Source: JAVBLF01 sp031553675 (lineage in GTDB: Bacteria > Bacillota > Clostridia > Christensenellales > CALWSW01). From it: 32,681 nt of DNA. The notes beneath the pieces are model-generated. The model was not told where the DNA came from. It saw only the letters and a program-made list of their open reading frames with translations, and did not search any database. This document shows positions 14,533-22,417 of this stretch, in pieces. The DNA lies in assembly GCA_031553675.1 (NCBI GenBank), contig JAVBLF010000008.1, positions 1 through 32,681 of the forward strand, given 5' to 3'. A program made the position numbers and the translations under genes. Position 1 is the stretch's first letter. Every line of letters starts with the position of its first letter.

Positions 14533-16532
14533 AGCGCGAATCCCCCGACGGCCGTCGCGCTGACTGTCATGCCGAGCAAAAGCTCCGCTTGGGCCTTCGT
14601 GACGACGCTGTGGGGTTCGACGCGGGTTTTGACGTTCAATTCGCCCGTCGCGCCGCGCCGCTCCATCTCGGCGCAGACTTCGCACGTCGCCTCTTCAAGG
14701 GCAAAGGCGACAGCCTCGTCGGGGTCGTTGAAGTCGCGTTTTTCGCGCTTGCCGTAGACGGTGTAGGCGTAGGCGGCGTTGTAGGCGGCGGACACTTCGA
14801 TCTCGACGGTGGCGCTCATCTTGCCCGCGACGGCGCCGAGCGCGTTTGCGACGCTGGCGTGCGCAGGGATCACGCATTTGGCGCCCATGGCTTTGGCGAC
14901 ATCGGGCAAGAAAATGTGCGTCGGCGCACCGATGCCGATCAAGCAGGCTTTCGTCTGGAAAGCGGCGCGGAAAAAGGGTTCGCCGCCCTTGCACGCCATA
15001 CGCCAGCTCTCGTGGATCAAGCGTTCGACGTGTTCGCCGAGGCCGTTTTGCACGAAGTCGGTGCTGGCGTCTTCGAGCAGCACGCGGATCAGGTTGCGGT
15101 AGAGCGTCTCTTTGATCTGATCGTAGACGCGATCGGCCAGCGCGTCCGGCGAGAGGCCGGCGCAGTTGCCGACGAACTTCGCGCCCAGGCGGGAGGCCTC
15201 GGGATCGAAGCGGGCAAAGTCGCCTTTGATGTGCATCATGTCGGTCGGGGTCAATCCGGCGCGCATGACGACGCCCTCGCGCTCCAGCCGTTCGACCGCA
15301 AAACTGTAGACGTCGGTGTCGAGCACGTCGGACGCTTCGAGCAGGCTGAGCGGCCCTTTTGCCAGCGCGTCACAAAAACGCTTTTCACGGTCGGTGAAGT
15401 GGGGGCTGTTCGAGATGTCTTTGACGGGCAAAAAGAACTCGTGCAGCAGTCGTGTGTGCTTCAAATAGCCGCCGAAGAGGGCATGCAGCTTTTCGACGAT
15501 GATCGGCCATTCGGTGGCGGCGGCGCAAAGCGGCTTGACGCGCGCGTTGTCGACGCGGATCGCGCCATTGATGTCGTGGCGGACGGCGCTGTCCCCGCCG
15601 AGCGCAAAGGTGTCGATGTAGACGCCCTTGACGTGGGTGCGCCACTTGCCGATGCGCACGCCGTTTTTGACCTTGACGGGCGCGCCGTCCTTGAGAAGCG
15701 CGATGTCGGTCGTCGTGCCGCCCATGTCGACGATCAGGGCGTCGGGTTCGCCGCAAAGCTCGAGGCCCGCCGACACACTGGCCGCCGGCCCGCAGAGCAG
15801 CGTCTCGACCGGACGAACGCTCGTGTAGCGGTCGGACATGATGCTGCCGTCGCTGCGGACGATCACGACGGGAATGTGGAGGCCGCGCTGATCGAGCGCG
15901 CGATGGATGGCCTTGAGGAAATCGCCGACGATCGGCAGGAGTCGCGCGTTGAGCAGCACGCTCGACGCCCGCTGGATCGAGTTGAGGTCGGAATAGAGCT
16001 CGTGGGCGCCGATCACCGGTATCTCGTAGCGCGATTCGATCAGCGTTTTGGCTTTCCGTTCGAGCACGCCGCCCGTCTTCATGGCGTACAACTCGGCGAT
16101 CGCGACGGCTTCGGCGTCCTGGAACCAAGCTTCGGTCGACGGCAAAAAGGCGTCCCAATCGGGCTGTTCGAGTATGGTGCCGTCGGACGAACTCACACCG
16201 CCGAGAAAGCAGATTTCTTCCACGGGCGGCAGACCGTAATGCTTGCCGACCTGTTCGACGATCTCCGGATAGCTCGACGCCATGATCAGCTTGGCGCGGC
16301 CGCCTTTGTCCTCGACGCAGGCGTTGGTCGCGAGCGTCGTCGACAACGAGACGAGCTCGGCTTTTTGGAGCGCTTCGGGATCGAGCGCGTCGAGCGCCTC
16401 GATGATGCCGACCGAAAGGTCGCCTTTTGTCGTCAGCGCCTTCGAAGAACAGAGTATCGTGCGCGTCGAGAAATCGTAAACGACGGCATCCGTATAGGTG
16501 CCGCCCGTATCGATGCCGATGCCTATCTTCAT
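14529..16532 (-). CDS. Hydantoinase/oxoprolinase family protein, HyuA-like
   Basis: The 667-residue protein is a stand-alone HyuA-type subunit of the ASKHA ATPase-fold family that opens hydantoin or 5-oxoproline rings with ATP. The N-terminal nucleotide loop GIGIDTGGTYTDAV (residues 3-16), the second phosphate motif IVDMGGTTTDIALL and the C-terminal GIGAPTHIFLPDVAKAMGA segment are visible. No HyuB partner is encoded nearby, so the reaction is uncertain; in Clostridia such solitary HyuA-like proteins are common. The start is ATG 16532 after CAGGA; the frame stays open to 17519 only because it runs antisense through the neighbouring lipoprotein gene. It is the first gene of the operon and shares a 4-base GTGA overlap with apbE. 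Confidence 0.9.
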   Translation of the reverse strand: MKIGIGIDTGGTYTDAVVYDFSTRTILCSSKALTTKGDLSVGIIEALDALDPEALQKAELVSLSTTLATNACVEDKGGRAKLIMASSYPEIVEQVGKHYGLPPVEEICFLGGVSSSDGTILEQPDWDAFLPSTEAWFQDAEAVAIAELYAMKTGGVLERKAKTLIESRYEIPVIGAHELYSDLNSIQRASSVLLNARLLPIVGDFLKAIHRALDQRGLHIPVVIVRSDGSIMSDRYTSVRPVETLLCGPAASVSAGLELCGEPDALIVDMGGTTTDIALLKDGAPVKVKNGVRIGKWRTHVKGVYIDTFALGGDSAVRHDINGAIRVDNARVKPLCAAATEWPIIVEKLHALFGGYLKHTRLLHEFFLPVKDISNSPHFTDREKRFCDALAKGPLSLLEASDVLDTDVYSFAVERLEREGVVMRAGLTPTDMMHIKGDFARFDPEASRLGAKFVGNCAGLSPDALADRVYDQIKETLYRNLIRVLLEDASTDFVQNGLGEHVERLIHESWRMACKGGEPFFRAAFQTKACLIGIGAPTHIFLPDVAKAMGAKCVIPAHASVANALGAVAGKMSATVEIEVSAAYNAAYAYTVYGKREKRDFNDPDEAVAFALEEATCEVCAEMERRGATGELNVKTRVEPHSVVTKAQAELLLGMTVSATAVGGFAL

Positions 16533-16569
16533 GCGATTTTCCTGCCTTTTGGGGAGATTTGTTCCCCCG

Positions 16570-16598
16570 ATCATAACACGAAAACGTCCCTGAAACAA
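16570..16598 (-). promoter_or_regulatory. Putative promoter of the hyuA-like/apbE operon
   Basis: On the minus strand TTGTTT (16598-16593), a 17-base spacer, then TATGAT (16575-16570). It is positioned about 40 bases ahead of the hyuA-like start codon. It is back-to-back with the lipoprotein promoter at 16609-16637, leaving only 10 bases between the two -35 boxes. Confidence 0.65.
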
Positions 16599-16608
16599 GA
16601 AAATCGGC

Positions 16609-16637
16609 TTCGCAAAGCGGGCCGGAAGTGATATGAT
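16609..16637 (+). promoter_or_regulatory. Putative promoter of the lipoprotein gene
   Basis: TTCGCA (16609-16614), a 17-base spacer and TATGAT (16632-16637), followed by a leader of about 48 bases before the ATG at 16692. Confidence 0.6.
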
Positions 16638-16691
16638 ATTCAAAACGGTATGTATTGATATGGAAAAGAGTACAAACGAGAGGAAAGTTTC

Positions 16692-17507
16692 ATGCGAATG
16701 AAGATCATCATGCGCGGCGCCGCGCTGTTCTTGTCGGTCTCGACGATCGTGGGATGTGTCGGATGCGCGCCAAAGAGCGCCGAAACACCCGCGGCCACAC
16801 AGGCGGCGGAACAGGTGCAGGACGTCGCGTCGTCGCCCACCGAAGCGCCGACATCCGACACGCCCGACGCAGAAGCGGCGCTGCCCACGGGCACGCCTCC
16901 GAATTCGCCGACGGTGCAAGAGGCGCAGCTCAAGGATGAAGAAGCCAAGATCGAGTGGATGACCGCGATCGTCGAGGGTATCTACGAAAGCGAGATCGTA
17001 TCGATCCTGCCGAAGAACGATCCCATGCGCTTGGGCGACGAAAACGTGACGGTCTACGAAGCGATCTGCGAAAACGGCCGGACATGCCTGCTCGCGACGG
17101 ATTTTAACGGACTGGCCTATGTGAGCGAAGACCTCGAAAAACCCAACTTTCGCGTCATTCACATCGGCGCGGATCAGATCACGGTCGGCGAGAGTCTGCT
17201 GGCGCAAACGAATGAAGAAGATTGCGCCGCCATGGCGCTCGATATCCTGAAGGACCTCTCGCTCGGGGTGGACCTCAAAACGACACACGAGGGCCAGGAC
17301 GATCTCGATCACCGCGAAGTCGAGGTCTACGCCGTGCACGAAAAGGGAAAAGAAAGCGAACCCATCGGCTTCATCGCCGTCGATACCGGCCTGACCTACG
17401 GCTATTACCGCGGCGCAGCAGCCGAGGCATACAACCGCCTGCTGCTCGATGACGGCAAGTACATCAACGGCGATACGGTTCCCGGCGGAAACAAAAAAGC
17501 GTCTTAA
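16692..17507 (+). CDS. Predicted lipoprotein, unknown function
   Basis: The 271-residue protein has a signal peptide with basic start MRMKIIMRGA, a hydrophobic core and a lipobox-like TIVGC (Cys22; a second Cys at 25 in VGC). A Pro/Thr/Ala/Ser/Glu-rich linker of about 50 residues follows, then a globular acidic domain from about residue 85 (ETWM-like IEWMTAIVEGIYESEIVSIL to the end). I recognise no domain. The start is ATG 16692 after GAGAGGAAAG. It stands alone, divergent from the apbE operon, with its own promoter and terminator. Surface exposure is predicted. It is a candidate target or partner of the extracytoplasmic proteins encoded by the divergent operon, but it has no sequence that I can identify as a flavinylation site. 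Confidence 0.78.
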   Translation: MRMKIIMRGAALFLSVSTIVGCVGCAPKSAETPAATQAAEQVQDVASSPTEAPTSDTPDAEAALPTGTPPNSPTVQEAQLKDEEAKIEWMTAIVEGIYESEIVSILPKNDPMRLGDENVTVYEAICENGRTCLLATDFNGLAYVSEDLEKPNFRVIHIGADQITVGESLLAQTNEEDCAAMALDILKDLSLGVDLKTTHEGQDDLDHREVEVYAVHEKGKESEPIGFIAVDTGLTYGYYRGAAAEAYNRLLLDDGKYINGDTVPGGNKKAS

Positions 17508-17520
17508 AAATACGCGCAAG

Positions 17521-17556
17521 AAAACGCCACGCGGGAAGCGACGCGGGGCGTTTTTT
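17521..17556 (+). terminator. Rho-independent terminator of the lipoprotein gene
   Basis: AAAACGCC (17521-17528) pairs with GGCGTTTT (17547-17554). An inner CGCG/CGCG pairing extends the stem, and six T residues follow. Confidence 0.85.
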
Positions 17557-17617
17557 CATAAGATGGATCTCCCTACTCTTGGGGCCAAAAAAAGCGCAGC
17601 CAGTGCAAAAAAGATCC

Positions 17618-17646
17618 TTGTGAGCCAGCATTCATTTCCTTAATAT
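17618..17646 (+). promoter_or_regulatory. glpK: Putative glpK promoter
   Basis: TTGTGA (17618-17623), a 17-base spacer and TAATAT (17641-17646). Four of six positions match in each box. Transcription would start near 17653, immediately ahead of the palindrome at 17656-17669. Confidence 0.5.
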
Positions 17647-17655
17647 ATAAGGATA

Positions 17656-17669
17656 CGGCAGTGCTGCCG
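17656..17669 (+). promoter_or_regulatory. Palindrome at the 5' end of the glpK transcript
   Basis: CGGCAG-TG-CTGCCG is a perfect 6-bp inverted repeat with a 2-base centre. At its position just after the predicted start site it could be a repressor operator or a 5' hairpin stabilising the mRNA. Confidence 0.5.
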
Positions 17670-17700
17670 GTGCCTCTTTGCCGCTTCAAAGGAGGATACT

Positions 17701-19203
17701 ATGGCGCAATTCATACTTTCGCTCGACCAAGGCACGACGAGTTCGCGCGCGATTTTGTTTGACAAAAAGGGCATATCCAACGGCCAGAGCCAAATGGAGT
17801 TTGAGCAGATCTTCCCGCAGCTCGGCTGGGTGGAACACAATCCGCTCGAAATCTGGAGCAGCCAGGTGTCCGCTGTGTCGGCGGCGACCGAGGCTGTGAC
17901 GGCTGCAGACATCGCGGCCATCGGCATCACGAACCAGCGCGAAACCACCATCATCTGGGACAAGGAAAGCGGCGAGCCGATCCACAACGCCATCGTCTGG
18001 CAGTGCCGCCGCACAGCCGACATTTGCGAGAAGCTCAAATCTCAGGGCTTGGGCGATTACGTGACCGAGACGACCGGCCTTTTGATCGACGCCTACTTCT
18101 CCGGCACCAAGATCAAGTGGCTGCTCGACAACGTTCCCGGCGCCCGCGAGAAGGCCGCCCAAGGCAAGCTCCTCTTCGGCACGGTCGACACCTGGCTGAT
18201 CTGGAAGCTGACCGGAGGCGCCGTCCACGCGACCGACTACACCAACGCTGCCCGCACGATGATCTTCGACATCAAAAACCTCCGCTGGGACGAAAAGCTC
18301 TGCAACGCGCTTGACATCCCAATGGCCATGCTGCCCGACCCCCGTCCGAGCAGCGCCGACTTTGGCAAGGTCGCGGAAGGCGTCCCCGGCCTCGAAAAGC
18401 TGGCCGGCATCCCGATCGCCAGCGCCTGCGGCGACCAACAAGCCGCCCTCTTCGGCCAGGCGTGCTACAAGCCCGGCATGGCCAAAAACACCTACGGCAC
18501 GGGTTGCTTCCTCGTCATGAACATCGGCGACAAGCCCATCCGCTCGAACAACAACCTCTTGACGACCGTGGCTTGGGGCCTCGAACCTGGAAAGGCGACC
18601 TACGCCCTCGAAGGCAGCGTCTTCAACGCGGGCTCCGTCATCAAGTGGCTGCGCGACGACCTCGAAATGATCGACTCGGCCGCCGCGATCAACCCCTTGG
18701 CGTCATCCGTGCCCGACAGTGGCGGCGTCTTCTTCGTGCCGGCCTTCACCGGGCTCGGCGCGCCCTATTGGGACATGTACGCCCGCGGCACCATGGTCGG
18801 CATCACGCGCGGTACGAAGCGCGCCCACATCGCGCGCGCCGTGCTCGACAGCATCGCCTTCCAGGTCACCGACCTGATCAAGGCCATGGCCAGCGACTCG
18901 GGCGCGCCCCTCGCGGAACTCCGCGTCGACGGTGGCGCCAGCGTCAGCGATGTCCTCATGCAGATCCAGGCCGACATGCTCGGCACGCCGATCAACCGCC
19001 CGAAGAACGTCGAAACGACGGCGGTGGGCGCGGCCTACCTCGCGGGGCTCTTCGTCGGCTTCTGGCAGAGCCAGGACGACATCGTCGCCAACTGGCAGAG
19101 CGATCGCGTGTTTGAACCGGCACTCGACGCCGAAGCCCGCGACAAGAACTACGCGCTCTGGCAGCGTGCCGTGCAACGCGCCGTGCAGTGGGAAACGAAC
19201 TGA
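17701..19203 (+). CDS. glpK: Glycerol kinase GlpK
   Basis: GlpK phosphorylates glycerol to sn-glycerol 3-phosphate in the cytosol. The 500-residue length and motifs are complete: LDQGTTSSRAILFD, the substrate-contact segments NQRETT, WQCRR, AYFSGTK and GDQQAALFGQ, and the FGGY signature TYGTGCFLVMN, then GLGAPYWDMYARG. The region before GDQQ (GKVAEGVPGLEKLAGIPIAS) lacks the His that Bacillus and Enterococcus enzymes present for phosphorylation by HPr, so PTS control of that kind is unlikely. The start is ATG 17701 after AAAGGAGG. It precedes the Ldh2-type gene by 99 bases without a clear terminator, so the two may be co-transcribed. No glpF, glpO or glpA is in the window. Confidence 0.97.
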   Translation: MAQFILSLDQGTTSSRAILFDKKGISNGQSQMEFEQIFPQLGWVEHNPLEIWSSQVSAVSAATEAVTAADIAAIGITNQRETTIIWDKESGEPIHNAIVWQCRRTADICEKLKSQGLGDYVTETTGLLIDAYFSGTKIKWLLDNVPGAREKAAQGKLLFGTVDTWLIWKLTGGAVHATDYTNAARTMIFDIKNLRWDEKLCNALDIPMAMLPDPRPSSADFGKVAEGVPGLEKLAGIPIASACGDQQAALFGQACYKPGMAKNTYGTGCFLVMNIGDKPIRSNNNLLTTVAWGLEPGKATYALEGSVFNAGSVIKWLRDDLEMIDSAAAINPLASSVPDSGGVFFVPAFTGLGAPYWDMYARGTMVGITRGTKRAHIARAVLDSIAFQVTDLIKAMASDSGAPLAELRVDGGASVSDVLMQIQADMLGTPINRPKNVETTAVGAAYLAGLFVGFWQSQDDIVANWQSDRVFEPALDAEARDKNYALWQRAVQRAVQWETN

Positions 19204-19302
19204 TCTCCGATACCTGGGTCGAAAAGGCGGTCGTCACGTGGGCGTTTTTTCGCCATGGTAGACACAAGCAAGGACCCAACGAACCGAAAGGACGGTGAAC
19301 CG

Positions 19303-20415
19303 ATGGCGGATACACGACCGATCGTTCCCTGGCAACTCATGAACGACTTCCTCGTCGACGCCTTTGCCGGCTATGGCGTCCCCGTGGATGACGCGCGAAT
19401 TTGCGCCGACGTACTGCTCGAAAGCGACCGCCGCGGCATCGAGAGCCACGGCTGCAACCGGTTTAAGCCGATCTACATCGACCGCATCGTCGCGGGCATC
19501 CAAAATCCCGTCACGAAGGTCGATATCCTCAAGGAAACCCCGACGACCGCCGTGCTCGACGCCAACGACGGCATGGGCATGGTCGTCAGCCACCAGGCAA
19601 TGGTAATGGCCATCGCCAAGGCCAAAAGCTGCGGGCTGTCGATGGTCGCCGTGCGCAACTCGACCCACTACGGCATCGCGGGCTACTGGGCGACCATGGC
19701 GACGAAAGCAGGTATGATCGGCATGACCGGCACGAACGCGCGGCCGTCGATCGCGCCCACCTTCGGCGTCGAAAACATGCTGGGCACCAACCCGCTGACC
19801 GTCGGCTTCCCGACGGACGAAGCGTTCCCCTTCATGCTCGACTGCGCGACGTCGATCACACAGCGCGGCAAGCTCGAATACTTCGCCCGCACCGGCAAGG
19901 ACACGCCCGCCGGCATGGTGATCGGCGAGGACGGCAGCGCCATGACCGATAGCCCGCAGATCCTGACCGATCTGACGAAGGGCAAAGCGGCGCTCGCCCC
20001 CCTCGGCGGGATCGGCGAAGACCTGGCGGGCTACAAGGGCTACGGCTATGCGACGGTGATCGAAGTGCTGTCGGCGGCGCTCCAGGGCGGAAGCTTCCTG
20101 AAGATGTTGGTCGACAAGGACGCTTCGGGGCAAAAAAAGCCCTACCACCTCGGCCACTTCTTCCTCGTCATCGACCCGGAAGCCTTCCTTGGCCTCGAAA
20201 CCTTCCAACAAATCACGGGCGAGATCCTGCGCGAACTCCGTGCCAGCAAAAAAGCCCCCGGTCAGAACCGCATTTACACGGCCGGCGAAAAGGAATACCT
20301 GACCTGGCTTGAGCGCAAGGACAGTGGCGTTCCGGTCGGCGAGGCCGTGCAGGAAGAAATACTGGCCGTGCGTGACGCCCTCAAACTGCCCTACACCTTT
20401 CCCTTCGAAGATTGA
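19303..20415 (+). CDS. Ldh2/malate-lactate dehydrogenase family oxidoreductase
   Basis: The 370-residue protein belongs to the Ldh2 (type-2 malate/L-lactate dehydrogenase) family, NAD(P)H enzymes that reduce 2-oxoacids and include ureidoglycolate and sulfolactate dehydrogenases. Family segments are ADVLLESDRRGIESHGCNRF, VAVRNSTHYGIAGYW (with the catalytic His), TGTNARPSIAPTFG, LGTNPLTVGFP, MLDCATSITQRGKLE and GYKGYGYATVIEVLSAAL. The exact substrate cannot be told. Next to glpK and the pdu genes, reduction of pyruvate or of a related 2-oxoacid to re-oxidise NADH is plausible. The start is ATG 19303 with AAAGGACGG upstream; the open frame begins at 19255. A strong terminator follows. Confidence 0.92.
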   Translation: MADTRPIVPWQLMNDFLVDAFAGYGVPVDDARICADVLLESDRRGIESHGCNRFKPIYIDRIVAGIQNPVTKVDILKETPTTAVLDANDGMGMVVSHQAMVMAIAKAKSCGLSMVAVRNSTHYGIAGYWATMATKAGMIGMTGTNARPSIAPTFGVENMLGTNPLTVGFPTDEAFPFMLDCATSITQRGKLEYFARTGKDTPAGMVIGEDGSAMTDSPQILTDLTKGKAALAPLGGIGEDLAGYKGYGYATVIEVLSAALQGGSFLKMLVDKDASGQKKPYHLGHFFLVIDPEAFLGLETFQQITGEILRELRASKKAPGQNRIYTAGEKEYLTWLERKDSGVPVGEAVQEEILAVRDALKLPYTFPFED

Positions 20416-20422
20416 CGAATTG

Positions 20423-20460
20423 CGTCCAAAAAAGTGGCCATATGGCCACTTTTTTGGACG
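20423..20460. terminator. Perfect 38-bp palindromic terminator
   Basis: CGTCCAAAAAAGTGGCCAT (20423-20441) is immediately followed by its exact reverse complement (20442-20460), with T runs in the descending arm. It terminates the glpK-ldh2 unit and could act in both directions. Confidence 0.9.
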
Positions 20461-20756
20461 TTTCGGACCCGTACTTCCCGAAGCTTTCGGAGCGCGGGCG
20501 GGTGAAAACGGAATAACCTAGTACAATTCAAGGAAATCGCTTGCATTTCCAAGCAGCGCGATAGGGAACGCAAACAAGAATGAAATGTCTATATAGGAAT
20601 ATTTTGTCTGATTTGGCGTAAGATCGCCATTTCCAGCTTTTGCTTTCAACGCATGCGGTGCGCGATGCAATGGGACAGGACAAAATTTGTCAATCCGCGC
20701 AAGCTACTGGCGTGCATCTGGAACACAAAAAAACACCCGCGACGCAAAAAAGTGCA
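20461..20756. other. Gene-free AT-richer region upstream of the PocR operon
   Basis: I see no gene here. It holds three small inverted repeats: GGAAAT/ATTTCC (20532-20550), TGGCG/CGCCA (about 20615-20633) and the near-perfect palindrome GACAAAATTTGTC (20679-20691). The last lies about 66 bases upstream of the -35 box of the PocR promoter and is a candidate operator. No cobalamin riboswitch hallmark was found. Confidence 0.5.
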
Positions 20757-20784
20757 TTGAGCAGGTGGACTTTTTTGCTATAAT
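20757..20784 (+). promoter_or_regulatory. Putative promoter of the PocR-sensor operon
   Basis: TTGAGC (20757-20762), a 16-base spacer and a perfect TATAAT (20779-20784). Start near 20791 leaves an untranslated leader of about 240 bases before the sensor gene, containing the hairpin GGCAT-AAAAG-ATGCC. An open frame of 63 codons at 20817 in the leader has no ribosome binding site. Confidence 0.7.
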
Positions 20785-21032
20785 AGAATGAGAGCAATTG
20801 AATAGCGGCATAAAAGATGCCAACGTTGTCATTTTGTTTGAAGTCATGTCGCAAACGTCCGCCTGATCCCCGATCTTTCCTTAGCTCCCGCCTCACCCCC
20901 TCTGCGGATGCGCGCAACCGAGAAACGCGCACGAATTCGCGCCCAACCCCCACTCGGATTCGCATGTGTATAAAGAAAGCTCGGCGGCGCGCAAAAACCA
21001 AACCTTGAGGCAGGAAGGGAGTCGCATGGTTT

Positions 21033-22274
21033 ATGATACTCTACAGGCAATTGGGTGACGTCATCGATCTGGAAATGCTCCAATCGCTGCAAGACAATTT
21101 TTCCAAGGCGATGGGCCTTGCCTTCGTCACGGTCGACTACAAAGGCCGCCCCATCACGCGGACAAGCGGTTTCACGACTTTTTGCGTCAAAGGCCGCGAA
21201 CGCCCCGCATTCAAAGAGGTCTGCTTTCAGTGCGACGCCCACGGCGGCCTCCACGCCGCCATCGAGGGCGAGCCCTACATCTATCGCTGCCACAGCGGTT
21301 TGGTCGATTTTGCCGTTCCCTTCATCCTCGAGGGGAGCTACATGGGCGCGGTGCTGGGGGGGCAGGTCCTTTTGCCCGAGGAGGACAAGCGCCATCTGGA
21401 AAACATCGTCCCGCACCAGACCAATTGGAGCCACGACAGCGAACTGTGTGAGGAATTCGCCAAGATCCAGCACATGGACTTCGACAAACTGCTGGCGTCG
21501 GTCACGCTGCTTCGCGACATGATCCAAAACATGCTCGAAGAAAACTTCAACCAACTGACCAACGAAGCCCTCGACGAACAGAACAAGGCGTTGATGGAAG
21601 AGCGCGCGCACCGCCTGGAACTCGAAGAGAGCCTCCAGGAAAACGAGTTGCTCGCCCTCCGAAATGCCGTCGGTTACGATTCTTTTTTTTCTCTGCTCAA
21701 CATCATCTCCAAACTCGCTTACCAAGAAAAATCCCCCAAAACAGAAGAATCGATCTACGACTTTTCCGATCTGATGCGTTACGCGTTCAGCAACAGCCAC
21801 ATCGTCACGCTCGGCGAAGAGCTGGATTACATCGAGCGCTTGCTGCGCATTCAAAAAAACCAACTCGACGATCGTCTGCAATACGAGATCTCTGTGCCGG
21901 AAGAATACCGCAACACCGTCTGCCCCTTTATGCTCTTGCAGCCACTCGTGGACAACGCGCTGCGTCACGCGATCGAGCCCCGCGACGCAGGCGGCACGCT
22001 TACGATCCGCGGTGTGCCCGAAGACAACGAATTGCGCCTGTCGATCGTCGACAACGGCAGCGGCATGAGCCAGGAGGCGATCGAGTCGGCCCTGTCGTCG
22101 AGCGCCTACCGCGAAGCGCAGATGAACAAGATGAGCCTCTATTTGATCAACCGCAAGCTCAAAGGCTATTTTGGACCGAAGTACGGCCTTCGCATCAAGA
22201 GTTTGCAGGATGGCTTGCAGGGAACCGAGCTCCAAATCCGCTTGCCGCTCCGAAGCCGCGGCATCATCTTCTGA
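21033..22274 (+). CDS. PocR-domain sensor, LytS-type histidine kinase lacking the usual His
   Basis: The 413-residue cytosolic sensor has an N-terminal PocR domain (about residues 7-170), the ligand domain of regulators for diol utilisation. It carries the family cysteines C51, C64, C67, C86 and landmarks YRCHSGLVDFAVPFI and GAVLGGQVLLPEE. A coiled coil follows (about 170-210), then a His_kinase/HATPase module. Where LytS-type kinases have NPHFLFN, this protein reads VGYDSFFS (residues 213-220), with Asp216 at the His position. The ATPase N box (LVDNALRHAIEP, Asn308) and G1 box (IVDNGSGM) remain, but the Gly-rich G2 loop is replaced by KMSLYLINRKL. The start is taken as ATG 21033; an ATG at 21026 is out of frame but nearer to AGGAAGGGAG. 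The partner regulator follows. Confidence 0.88.
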   Translation: MILYRQLGDVIDLEMLQSLQDNFSKAMGLAFVTVDYKGRPITRTSGFTTFCVKGRERPAFKEVCFQCDAHGGLHAAIEGEPYIYRCHSGLVDFAVPFILEGSYMGAVLGGQVLLPEEDKRHLENIVPHQTNWSHDSELCEEFAKIQHMDFDKLLASVTLLRDMIQNMLEENFNQLTNEALDEQNKALMEERAHRLELEESLQENELLALRNAVGYDSFFSLLNIISKLAYQEKSPKTEESIYDFSDLMRYAFSNSHIVTLGEELDYIERLLRIQKNQLDDRLQYEISVPEEYRNTVCPFMLLQPLVDNALRHAIEPRDAGGTLTIRGVPEDNELRLSIVDNGSGMSQEAIESALSSSAYREAQMNKMSLYLINRKLKGYFGPKYGLRIKSLQDGLQGTELQIRLPLRSRGIIF

Positions 22275-22372
22275 ATTCTTTTTTGTTGCGAGCTTGCGCA
22301 TTCCCGCAAAAGCACACCCAATGCCTTTCATACGACAAACCCTCTGTACAGCACACTCTTTTTTTTCATACT

Positions 22373-22382
22373 TGTGATCACA
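22373..22382. promoter_or_regulatory. 10-bp palindrome upstream of the response regulator
   Basis: TGTGATCACA is perfectly symmetrical and lies 35 bases before the ATG of the AraC-type regulator, in a 143-base gap. It resembles a CRP-type site, but CRP is not expected in Clostridia. A chance palindrome cannot be excluded. Confidence 0.3.
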
Positions 22383-22417
22383 CGCATCGCACCTTTGTGG
22401 GAAGTGAGATGTGAAAT

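Noticed and set aside
16533..17519. N-terminal extension of the HyuA-like open frame to 996 residues
   Set aside because: The extension is antisense to the lipoprotein gene and crosses two promoters; the ATPase fold begins exactly at ATG 16532.
19204..19260. Terminator between glpK and the Ldh2-type gene
   Set aside because: A run of six T residues is present, but no stable stem precedes it, so co-transcription remains possible.
20817..21008. 63-residue basic leader peptide gene
   Set aside because: It has no ribosome binding site, and its Arg/Pro/Ser composition is typical of non-coding GC-rich DNA.
20461..21032. Cobalamin riboswitch ahead of the PocR sensor
   Set aside because: The B12-box and the other conserved cobalamin-riboswitch segments were looked for and not found.
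22373..22382. CRP operator
   Set aside because: TGTGATCACA is a perfect palindrome, but CRP-cAMP control is not expected in Clostridia and there is no second site; kept only as a low-confidence palindrome.
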